From contig JAICXV010000157.1 of assembly GCA_025934545.1 (NCBI GenBank), forward strand, positions 1 to 6,082: a stretch of 6,082 bases of DNA, written 5' to 3'. Of the stretch, positions 1 to 5,382 are shown piece after piece. The notes beneath the pieces are model-generated. The model was not told where the DNA came from. It saw only the letters and a program-made list of their open reading frames with translations, and did no database searches. Made by a program: the position numbers and the translations under genes. The DNA is from Verrucomicrobiia bacterium. Its GTDB lineage: Bacteria > Verrucomicrobiota > Verrucomicrobiia > Limisphaerales > Palsa-1400. Numbering within the stretch: the stretch's first letter is position 1; each line of letters opens with the position of its first letter.

Positions 1-138
1 GCGCCGTGGTTGTGCTGGTTAACTGAGCTGAACTCTTCACCGGGGTACAGTAGGCGTGGGGGCAGTCACTTGCCCACAGCCGATCTCCCGAGAACTCTAT
101 TACTTGTACTATACTATATTTTGTTTGTGATTACTGCG
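1..138. other. Spacer upstream of trmD, possibly with the tail of an upstream gene
   Basis: No complete gene is visible. The third frame reads AVVVLVN then TGA at 24-26 and could be the last residues of an upstream gene. The second frame stops at 20-22. Both are too short to identify. The trmD frame is open from base 1, but its translation before 139 does not resemble the start of any TrmD, so I treat it as noncoding. A weak hairpin (GGGCA 60-64 with TGCCC 71-75) has no T-run and is not called a terminator. In many bacteria rpsP and rimM precede trmD, but neither can be recognised here. Confidence 0.35.
104..120 (+). promoter_or_regulatory. AT-rich possible -10 region before trmD
   Basis: The stretch contains overlapping -10-like hexamers, TATACT (110-115) and TATATT (115-120), 19 to 24 bases before the trmD ATG. 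No convincing -35 hexamer lies at 16-18 bases upstream, so this would be a weak promoter or one relying on an activator. It is plausible only because the region is much richer in A+T than the genes around it. Confidence 0.22.
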
Positions 139-804
139 ATGAAGATCGACGTGCTCACCCCGTTCCCGGAGATGTTCTCCGCGCTGGACGTGAGCATCAT
201 GAAACGGGCGCAGAAAAAGGGTGTGGTTGACCTCAAGGTCGTCAACCTGCGTGATTACACGCATGACAATTATAAAACGGTCGATGATCGACCGTTCGGT
301 GGCGGACCAGGAATGGTCCTCAAACCGGAACCGATTTTTGAAGGGGTCGAAGCATTACGCGGCGAAAAAACCCGCGTGATCCTGATGACTCCGGTTGGAC
401 AAAAGTTCGACCAGGCTGCAGCGCGGCGTTTGGCGCAAGAGCAGCACTTGTTATTTATTTGCGGCGCGTATGAAGGGACTGATGAACGGGTACGCGAAGG
501 GTTGGTGGACGAGGAATTGTCCATCGGCGATTTCGTTCTGACGAACGGTTCGCTGCCGGCGATGGTGGTGATAGACGCGGTGACGCGGCTTTTGCCCGGA
601 GCGCTTGGCGACGACCAAAGTTCGCACGACGAATCGTTTAGTGCGGGACAGTTGGAATATCCGCACTATACGCGGCCGGCAGAATTTCGCGGGATGAAGG
701 TCCCGGAGGTGCTCTTGTCCGGGCACCATGCGGAGATAGAGAAGTGGCGAAGGGAACAGTCGGTAAAGCGAACGAAAGAACGAAGACCGGACTTACTGAA
801 ATAG
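139..804 (+). CDS. trmD: tRNA (guanine-N1-)-methyltransferase TrmD
   Basis: TrmD uses S-adenosylmethionine to methylate N1 of G37 next to the anticodon in tRNAs for Leu, Pro and Arg. This prevents +1 frameshifting in the cytoplasm. The 221-residue product starts [13 protein letters not shown] at ATG 139, matching the family's N-terminus; earlier in-frame starts add unrelated residues. Visible family blocks are [14 protein letters not shown] (47-60), the trefoil-knot segments around TPVGQ (84-88), CGAYEG (108-113) and [14 protein letters not shown] (128-141), then EYPHYTRP (173-180) and [13 protein letters not shown] (188-200). By alignment to E. coli TrmD from memory, Glu116 and Arg154 are kept as Glu112 and Arg150. 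Arg114, Gly140 and Asp169 are replaced by Ala110, Asn136 and Glu165. The protein ends at RRPDLLK, about 25-30 residues earlier than the E. coli enzyme. No Shine-Dalgarno is visible. rplS follows 84 bases later, the usual gene order. Identification is very sure. Confidence 0.97.
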   Translation: MKIDVLTPFPEMFSALDVSIMKRAQKKGVVDLKVVNLRDYTHDNYKTVDDRPFGGGPGMVLKPEPIFEGVEALRGEKTRVILMTPVGQKFDQAAARRLAQEQHLLFICGAYEGTDERVREGLVDEELSIGDFVLTNGSLPAMVVIDAVTRLLPGALGDDQSSHDESFSAGQLEYPHYTRPAEFRGMKVPEVLLSGHHAEIEKWRREQSVKRTKERRPDLLK

Positions 805-882
805 TAAACAGTAATCAGTAATCGGTAGAAGATTATTGGTTGGAGACAAAACTGATTACTGTTTACTGATAATTGATTACTG
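803..882. repeat. GATTACTG-type repeat with a 17-bp perfect inverted repeat between trmD and rplS
   Basis: AGTAAACAGTAATCAGT (803-819) is the exact reverse complement of ACTGATTACTGTTTACT (851-867), with 31 bases between the arms. The unit CAGTAATC repeats at 809-816 and 816-823. TGATTACTG repeats at 853-861 and again at 874-882. The left arm begins at the second base of the trmD TAG codon, so the stop codon lies at the edge of the stem. No T-run follows the right arm, so it is not a classical intrinsic terminator. It could fold in the trmD-rplS mRNA. Short tandem heptamer-like repeats of this kind occur in intergenic DNA of several phyla; their role is unknown. Confidence 0.85.
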
Positions 883-888
883 AATTTT

Positions 889-1278
889 ATGAACCAGGCA
901 TTGTTAGACAAAATTGAATCCGAACAATATCGGAAAGACGCCGGCAAATTTAACGTCGGCGATTCCGTGCGCGTTCACACCAAAGTTATCGAAGGCGATA
1001 AAGAACGTATCCAGATTTTCGCCGGAATTGTCATTGGCCGCCGCGGTCATGGCTTGAACGAAACCTTCACCGTCCGCCGCATCAGCTACGGCGAAGGTGT
1101 CGAACGTATTTTCCCGATTCATTCGCCGCGTATCGACAAAGTTGAAGTCGAACGCAAAGGCTCGGTCCGCCGCGCCAAGCTCACTTACCTGCGCGATCGT
1201 ATCGGCAAGGGCGCGACTTTGGTGAAGGAAAAGGAAGCCAAAATCCCCGGCGCACCCGCAGCAGCGGCAGCGAAGTAA
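889..1278 (+). CDS. rplS: 50S ribosomal protein L19
   Basis: L19 is a component of the large ribosomal subunit at the interface with the 30S subunit. The 129-residue product aligns along its length with bacterial L19. Features are an N-terminal helix (1-17), [10 protein letters not shown] (21-30), [21 protein letters not shown] split over 41-61, the family signature [19 protein letters not shown] at 62-80, and [17 protein letters not shown] at 93-109. A short tail rich in Lys and then Ala (110-129) extends beyond the usual length of about 115 residues; such tails vary between phyla. ATG 889 gives the expected start, but no Shine-Dalgarno is present, because the repeat 803-882 ends six bases before it. 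It probably shares a transcript with trmD and is closed by the terminator at 1320-1349. Confidence 0.97.
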   Translation: MNQALLDKIESEQYRKDAGKFNVGDSVRVHTKVIEGDKERIQIFAGIVIGRRGHGLNETFTVRRISYGEGVERIFPIHSPRIDKVEVERKGSVRRAKLTYLRDRIGKGATLVKEKEAKIPGAPAAAAAK

Positions 1279-1286
1279 TTTCACTT

Positions 1287-1315
1287 GGTAGGGTGAGGCT
1301 CCTGCCGAGCCACAC
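1287..1315. repeat. REP-like GC-rich hairpin after rplS
   Basis: GGCTC (1297-1301) pairs with GAGCC (1307-1311) around a five-base loop. After one A-A mismatch the stem continues with GTG (1293-1295) and CAC (1313-1315). The flank GGTAGGGTGAGGCTCCTGCC looks like a GC-rich intergenic element that I associate, from memory only, with verrucomicrobial genomes, where it may be dispersed. Only one copy lies in this window, so its repeat status is an inference. Confidence 0.4.
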
Positions 1316-1319
1316 ATTC

Positions 1320-1349
1320 AAAGCGCGAACCTTGCGGTTCGCGCTTTTT
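1320..1349 (+). terminator. Intrinsic terminator of the trmD-rplS unit
   Basis: A perfect 12-bp stem is formed by AAAGCGCGAACC (1320-1331) and GGTTCGCGCTTT (1336-1347) around the tetraloop TTGC. Five Ts run from 1345 to 1349. The GC-rich core followed by a T-run, 42 bases after the rplS stop codon, is a textbook Rho-independent terminator. The A-tract at the left foot gives it some capacity on the opposite strand, but the gene layout indicates plus-strand use. Confidence 0.92.
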
Positions 1350-1402
1350 CTGTAATCCAGTGGATTGTCGTAGGCCCAATCGCGCGATAGTCCCTTGGCA
1401 AA

Positions 1403-1430
1403 TTTGCTAATCGCGCAGACGCTATACTAT
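1403..1430 (+). promoter_or_regulatory. Possible promoter of the DsbA-like gene
   Basis: A -10-like TATACT (1423-1428), overlapped by TACTAT (1425-1430), lies about 50 bases before the start codon and downstream of the rplS terminator, where a new promoter is expected. TTTGCT (1403-1408) with 16 bases to TACTAT is the best-spaced -35. TTGGCA (1395-1400) is closer to consensus but 22 bases from TATACT, which is too far. The match is weak. Confidence 0.3.
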
Positions 1431-1464
1431 GGGCCGCAACGGTTCGAAGCTGGCGGCAAAGACG

Positions 1465-1471
1465 AGGAGGT
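1465..1471 (+). promoter_or_regulatory. Strong ribosome binding site fixing the DsbA-like start
   Basis: AGGAGGT lies four bases before ATG 1476. It is the only near-perfect Shine-Dalgarno in the window. It settles the start at 1476 over the upstream in-frame TTG at 1395, which would add 27 residues with no resemblance to the family. Confidence 0.85.
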
Positions 1472-1475
1472 AACC

Positions 1476-2009
1476 ATGAATGCACATGTTCAAACGCAAC
1501 TAACTGTTCCAGTCACGCGCCGCGATCACACGCGCGGGCCGCTTCATGCTCCAGTGACTCTGCTCGAATATGGCGATTTTGAATGTCCTTACTGCCGCAC
1601 GGCGCACTTCATTGTGCAAGCCATCGAAGGTCACATGGCCGATGATCTGTGTTTCGCGTTTCGGCATTTTCCATTGATTAATGTGCACCCTCACGCCGAA
1701 CACGCTGCCGAAGCGGCTGAGGCGGTTGGGCCGCAACAATTCTGGGCAATGCACGACATTCTTTTCGAAAATCAGGAAGCGCTGGCCGACGAGGATCTTG
1801 GTGAGTACGCCGCATCACTCGGTCTCGATGCCCCAACCGTTTTGACTGACGTCGTTTCGGGCGCGCATCGTTTTCGCATCCAACAGGACATTGCCAGCGG
1901 AGCAGACAGTGATGTCAATAGAACGCCGACATTTTTTATAAACGGCTTGCGTTACGACGGGGAATTGGACGCGCCCTCGCTGCTTGCGGCCATTGAATTG
2001 ATCCGTTGA
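1476..2009 (+). CDS. DsbA-family thioredoxin-fold oxidoreductase (CPYC)
   Basis: The 177-residue product is a thioredoxin-fold protein of the DsbA-like type (Thioredoxin_4/DSBA group). The fold starts at about residue 22 with APVTLLEYGDFECPYC, placing the redox pair at Cys37 and Cys40. A helical insertion follows, with FRHFPL (62-67) and HPHAEHAAEAAEA (71-83), then FWAMHDILFENQEAL (89-103). The cis-proline loop is RTPTFFING (149-157), with Pro151. There is no signal peptide or membrane segment, so it probably acts in the cytoplasm as a disulfide reductase or isomerase; a periplasmic DsbA role is less likely. Similar domains also occur fused to NhaA-type antiporters, but here it stands alone. 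It lies between a terminator and a convergent gene, so it is probably monocistronic. Family assignment is sure; substrate is unknown. Confidence 0.9.
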   Translation: MNAHVQTQLTVPVTRRDHTRGPLHAPVTLLEYGDFECPYCRTAHFIVQAIEGHMADDLCFAFRHFPLINVHPHAEHAAEAAEAVGPQQFWAMHDILFENQEALADEDLGEYAASLGLDAPTVLTDVVSGAHRFRIQQDIASGADSDVNRTPTFFINGLRYDGELDAPSLLAAIELIR

Positions 2010-2029
2010 GCTAACGTTTGCTCGCGCGT

Positions 2030-2060
2030 TTGCGGTAACTTTACCGCTGCTTTACCGCAA
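2030..2060. terminator. Inverted repeat between convergent genes, possible shared terminator
   Basis: TTGCGGTAA (2030-2038) pairs with TTACCGCAA (2052-2060) around 13 bases. A nested alternative is GCGGTAA (2032-2038) with TTACCGC (2041-2047). TTACCGC itself is repeated (2041-2047 and 2052-2058). The element overlaps the last codons of the minus-strand sialidase gene and follows the DsbA-like stop by 20 bases. That position suits a bidirectional terminator, but neither strand has a good T-run after the stem, so function is uncertain. Confidence 0.35.
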
Positions 2061-3408
2061 CATCGACGAAGCGCGCCCAAACGTCGCGATACATTCCCTT
2101 GCTCCAGCCGCCCTGATCGTAGGCGACAAAAATTCTATTGTCGGTCAACGTCTCTTCGATAGCCATGTAATGCGTGGTCAGAACACCCGAGGTCAATCGA
2201 ACGACGTTTTTCCATGTCTGTCCGTGGTCGGTGCTGAACGCCAGATAATTTCCATTCCAGGAATGTTCCGGGTGCGCCCAACATGCTTTTTGCGGAATAC
2301 GAACGCCGAACGCCGCCACGAGAATGCCCGAACGCAATTCAATCAAATCGGGATCCACCACCGCGCCGCGCAAATCATCCGGATTATTTTCATCCAGCAA
2401 CTTTCCTTTTGACCCTTTGAAATTACGAAAGTGATCGACCCAAAGCTCGGTTCGATAAACGTCAAGACCGCCAAAAATGCGCGCTTGATGCGGACTCCAG
2501 TGGGCCCCGTCGTCGTCCGAATAAGCTTCGCGCAATTCACGCCCGGTCCGCATCAGGCAAAGGAGACGTCCGGGATGCGGGCTCTGCGAAATCCGCGCAA
2601 GGACGGGTTCGCAAAAACCTTCCGTTCCGACCTTCGGATCCACCGCAACCGTCGAGACGATGTCCCAGTGATGGCCCCGATCGCGCGAGCGCACCAGCAC
2701 GACGCGCGCCTTCATCATTGTTGGCATGTACGTCGATGGCGTGTTGTCCCCTTGGAATTGCCCATAGAAAGTCGTCAGCAGGTCGCCATTGGGCAGTTCG
2801 AGAATGCGCCGGTGCAAACGTTCCGCGTCGTGCGGATGTCCGCCGTCGTCCTTGGAAGCGTAAAAATTGACGTGCGGCAGGTTAAAGCTGACGTCGATCG
2901 GCCCATCGAGCGTCGTCCAGTCGTTGGTCGAAATATAAAGTTGCCCGAGGCCTTCGTCTGGTTTTCTTCCGGGAGTGATATATGTATCGAGTGCGACAAT
3001 TGTGCCGTCGTGCAATTGCGTCGCCCCGCCTTCCATGTTCAGCCCGTTCTCATTTGGCGGGCGCGGAAAAACGGTCCAGGTTTTCGCATCGTCGCGTGAA
3101 ATACGCGTTTCCATCGGCGACGGATATACCATGCGTTTGCTCGGCACTCGCTTGTCGGGAACCTGCGCTTGCACGATGAGCGCGCCCACTTTTGTGCGAA
3201 GCAACGACGGTTGCAATCCGCGCGGCACAACGAGAGTTTCGTCACCGAAAGTCAACCGCAACGAACCATCCGCATCAACCATCTCAGGGATGTTGGCTTT
3301 CGGTCGAGCTTGCGCGGGTGCTGCGTTAGGTGTGTCAGCTTGCGATGCAAAAATCGTTGCGCTCAGAAAAACTGCGGAACAGAAAAATTGGATAGCTTTC
3401 GAATGCAC
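2041..3408 (-). CDS. Secreted sialidase-family (BNR/Asp-box) protein
   Basis: The 455-residue product has a signal peptide (Lys4, hydrophobic stretch 5-20, likely cut after ASQA at 21-24) followed by a six-bladed beta-propeller-type sequence. Four Asp-boxes (SxDxGxTW) are visible: SRDDAKTW (104-111, Ala for Gly), SRDRGHHW (241-248), SDDDGAHW (297-304) and STDHGQTW (392-399). This places it in the sialidase/neuraminidase superfamily, exported to the periplasm or outside. EGFCEP (263-268) followed by CLMRTG (284-289) resembles the acidic residue and arginine of the sialidase pocket. I do not see the N-terminal (F/Y)RIP motif of classical GH33 enzymes, so cleavage of sialic acid is not shown; another glycan is possible. 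Start is GTG 3408, the first possible start after an in-frame stop, with no clear Shine-Dalgarno. Family is sure, substrate unsure. Confidence 0.85.
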   Translation of the reverse strand: MHSKAIQFFCSAVFLSATIFASQADTPNAAPAQARPKANIPEMVDADGSLRLTFGDETLVVPRGLQPSLLRTKVGALIVQAQVPDKRVPSKRMVYPSPMETRISRDDAKTWTVFPRPPNENGLNMEGGATQLHDGTIVALDTYITPGRKPDEGLGQLYISTNDWTTLDGPIDVSFNLPHVNFYASKDDGGHPHDAERLHRRILELPNGDLLTTFYGQFQGDNTPSTYMPTMMKARVVLVRSRDRGHHWDIVSTVAVDPKVGTEGFCEPVLARISQSPHPGRLLCLMRTGRELREAYSDDDGAHWSPHQARIFGGLDVYRTELWVDHFRNFKGSKGKLLDENNPDDLRGAVVDPDLIELRSGILVAAFGVRIPQKACWAHPEHSWNGNYLAFSTDHGQTWKNVVRLTSGVLTTHYMAIEETLTDNRIFVAYDQGGWSKGMYRDVWARFVDVAVKQR

Positions 3409-3414
3409 TGGACA

Positions 3415-3463
3415 CGGTTATTACCGGTAACGATTTCGAAATGCAAAGAATTCCAAACGGTAA
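3415..3463. promoter_or_regulatory. Helically phased CGGTWA motifs upstream of the sialidase gene
   Basis: CGGTTA (3415-3420), CGGTAA (3425-3430) and CGGTAA (3458-3463) are in the same orientation, with starts 10 and 33 bases apart, close to one and three helical turns. The latter two extend to CGGTAACG. The middle copy lies within the palindrome TTACCGGTAA (3421-3430). They lie just upstream of the minus-strand GTG at 3408, where an operator would be expected. This is a pattern only; no regulator is known. Confidence 0.25.
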
Positions 3464-3542
3464 CGCGATGCTGCGGCGCCCCTGTCAGGAATTTGAAGTT
3501 CGTAATTTAAAGGCCGCCGGAAGCCACGTCGCAAAACGACGG

Positions 3543-3854
3543 TCAGCTCACCGCGACAAGCGAAACCTTTTCGTTTTGTTCATTGCGCGCGATGCCCTGG
3601 GCGCGCGGGTCGAGCATCGGCTTGCCGTCAACGAGGAATTGGTAGTGATGATGGCCTTGCGGGAGCGTGACTTGTGCCCGCCAACATCCGTCAACTTGCC
3701 GTTCCATCGGTGTCGCGTCGGGATGCCAATCGTTGAAATCGCCGATGAGCGAGACCTGTTGGGCGGTCTCGACCATGCACAGGAAATTTACGGGTTTGAC
3801 GGTTTTTTTAGCAGAGAACTGCGGTTGATGACGAAAATGCGCGTAGGCTGACAT
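3543..3854 (-). CDS. Stand-alone CBM48 / AMPK-type glycogen-binding domain protein
   Basis: The 103-residue product is little more than one carbohydrate-binding domain of the CBM48 (isoamylase N-terminal, AMPK-beta) type. A basic N-terminal stretch (1-22) leads into VNFLCMVETAQQVSLIGDFNDW (22-43). The hallmark GDFNDWHP is at 38-45, then a WRA strand (58-60), the HHHYQFLVDG strand and turn (68-77), and LDPRA (81-85). Trp43 and Trp58 sit where the family's sugar-stacking tryptophans lie. There is no signal peptide and no catalytic domain, so it probably binds glycogen or another alpha-glucan in the cytoplasm, possibly as a regulatory subunit. ATG 3854 has AGGT (3865-3862) seven bases upstream. 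It sits 116 bases after the sulfatase and 134 before the sialidase, so it may be its own transcription unit. Domain assignment is sure; role unknown. Confidence 0.88.
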   Translation of the reverse strand: MSAYAHFRHQPQFSAKKTVKPVNFLCMVETAQQVSLIGDFNDWHPDATPMERQVDGCWRAQVTLPQGHHHYQFLVDGKPMLDPRAQGIARNEQNEKVSLVAVS

Positions 3855-3882
3855 GACTTTTACCTGATATTTGTTTTACATG

Positions 3883-3914
3883 ACTATAAGAGCCAAATAC
3901 ACAGTCGCTTTCAA
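3883..3914 (-). promoter_or_regulatory. Possible promoter of the CBM48 gene
   Basis: On the minus strand, TTGAAA (3914-3909, five of six matches to TTGACA) precedes TATAGT (3888-3883, five of six matches to TATAAT). The spacer is 20 bases, longer than the preferred 17. A start site would fall about 20 bases before the ATG. Good hexamers with poor spacing make this a moderate-to-weak call. Confidence 0.35.
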
Positions 3915-3915
3915 G

Positions 3916-3970
3916 CCGGAAACCTGACAAACAGAAACTTTTTTTGAAATTTTTTTGAATAAATTTCCGG
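3916..3970. repeat. Phased T7GAA tracts inside a CCGGAAA/TTTCCGG inverted repeat
   Basis: TTTTTTTGAA occurs at 3939-3948 and at 3950-3959, a period of 11 bases, which is near one helical turn and should bend the DNA. The tracts are flanked by CCGGAAA (3916-3922) and its reverse complement TTTCCGG (3964-3970), the latter directly after the sulfatase stop codon. On the minus strand these A-tracts lie about 25-47 bases upstream of the candidate -35 at 3914-3909, so they could act as an UP-like or curved element for the CBM48 promoter. A terminator role for the sulfatase gene is less likely, because the loop is 41 bases long. Confidence 0.5.
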
Positions 3971-5382
3971 TCACTCCTCTTTCAAAATGGCATTACCTTT
4001 GGTCAAGCCGCCTTTCCAGCGGTCGTATTTCGGGTCGGCGTATTTGTCGAAATACGCTTTTAGTTTCTTGGTGAGGTCGCGCTTCACCTTTGTGTAGCCG
4101 GCGATATGAATCAGGTTTTCTTGTTCGTCCGGATCTTTTTCCATGTCATACAATTCATCCGGGCCGAAGGGATGGCGAATCGTCAGCTTGAACCGCTCGT
4201 CGCGAACCATGCGCGTGTTTTCGAATTCATGATAAATGACATTGTCCCATTTAATTTTTTTGCCTCGCAAGACGGGCGCAAAACTTTTGCCGGGTGAATT
4301 CGTGTTTTGTGTCGCATTATTTGCGATGAAGTCGAGGACCGTTGCCACGAAGTCATGGTTTTCGACCATCAAATCATTGCGCGTGCCCTCGGCAATCTCG
4401 CCCGGTTTCCAGAAAATGAGTGGGATGCGCACGGTTGCTTCACAAGTGTTGATCGGTCGCGAATGATCGCCCATGCCCCAGTAACCGCTATGCCCGGCAT
4501 TCAATCCCTGGTCAGCGCTGAAAATCACCAGCGTATTTTTGTCGAGGCCAAGCGCGCCCAATTTCTCCATCACGCGACCAATCCCATCATCAACACCGCT
4601 GACCTCCGCCGCATAACTGCGCATGCTCTTGAGATTGCCCACTGCGAAACGATTCTGTGCCAGCCATGGGCTGGCCTTGTCGCGCGGAAAGGATGTCATC
4701 GCCTTGTTCGCGTAATAATCGGTCCAACGATTCTTATGAACTTTGCGGACGACGTTGCCCAAGCCGTACGGTCCGTTGTATGCCAGATACAAAAAGAACG
4801 GCTTCTCTTTGTTTTGCTGAAGGAAATCAATCGCATGATCGGTGATCGCGTCTGTCGTGTATTTCGGTTCACGATAAACTTTCCCCTGCCAAACCATTTC
4901 ATCGTTATAGAAGGTCGCGGTATGTCCGCTTGCTTTTGAAAACCAATATGTAAATCCCAGTTGAGGTTTTAAACGTCGCCCAAATGCCATTTGCCGGAGA
5001 GGCCGCACGTGTATCCTGAATCGGCGAGAATTTGCGGCAACGTCCGAAATTCTTTGATCACACAATATGCGTTGGGACCGATTTGGGCAGTTTGCGGAAT
5101 GTAAGCGTGAACACCGTGTTGCGATGGCAGCAAACCGGTGAGGAAAGTGGCGCGGCTGGGCGAACACACGGAATTATTGCAATAAGCGCGCGTGAAGAGC
5201 ATTCCTTCTTTGGCCAGTCGATCGATGTTGGGTGTTTGAATTTCTTTGTTGCCGTAACAACCGAGCGTCCACGCACCGTGATTGTCCGTCAGGATGAAAA
5301 GAATATTAGGTTTGCTCTGCGCCGGTCGCGCCGCCAGCAGCGACAGCATCAAAAAAAGTGCGGCAAAGAAACGGGGATTCAC
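3971..5382 (-). pseudogene. Secreted sulfatase (formylglycine type), reading frame broken by one missing base
   Basis: Sulfatases hydrolyse sulfate esters, here probably on an extracellular glycan. Restoring one T on the minus strand at 4973-4971 joins two frames into a 470-residue protein, normal for the family. Start is GTG 5382, followed by a signal peptide (Arg4, hydrophobic 5-17, likely cut near AQS at 21-23) and KPNILFILTDN (24-34). CSPSR (73-77) holds Cys73, converted to formylglycine by a maturing enzyme. GKWHLG is at 130-135. The first frame stops with TAA at 4971-4969, just after GDV. The second frame resumes with LKPQLGFTYWF and carries SADQG (289-293), the C-terminal block, RDERFKLTI (394-402), ELYDMEKDP (410-418), and ends LKEE. 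The GTG overlaps the previous gene's TGA as GTGA, implying coupled translation. The absence of other damage suggests a recent mutation or a sequencing error. Family is sure; substrate unknown. Confidence 0.88.

Noticed and set aside
803..882. CRISPR-like or transposon-end interpretation of the GATTACTG repeats
   Set aside because: Units are too short and irregular, there are no unique spacers of constant length, no target-site duplication and no transposase or cas gene nearby.
1395..1475. TTG start at 1395 for the DsbA-like protein
   Set aside because: There is a near-perfect Shine-Dalgarno before ATG 1476, and the added residues overlap the likely promoter and do not match the family.
2431..3099. 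Plus-strand open frame of 222 residues opposite the sialidase gene
   Set aside because: It lies wholly within the complement of a clear Asp-box protein and shows no family features or ribosome binding site.
3527..3541. Hairpin CGTCG-CAAAA-CGACG just after the CBM48 stop codon
   Set aside because: The stem is only five base pairs and no T-run follows on the minus strand, so it is not supported as a terminator.
4307..4939. Long plus-strand open frame of 210 residues opposite the sulfatase
   Set aside because: It is antisense to strongly conserved sulfatase blocks, has no recognisable domain, and its composition is that of a shadow frame.
4964..4977. Programmed -1 ribosomal frameshifting at the sulfatase break
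   Set aside because: The zero-frame codons are GAC GTT TAA, so the P-site tRNA for GTT would have to re-pair with CGT. No slippery heptamer in the right phase or clear stimulatory hairpin was seen; a missing homopolymer base explains it better.
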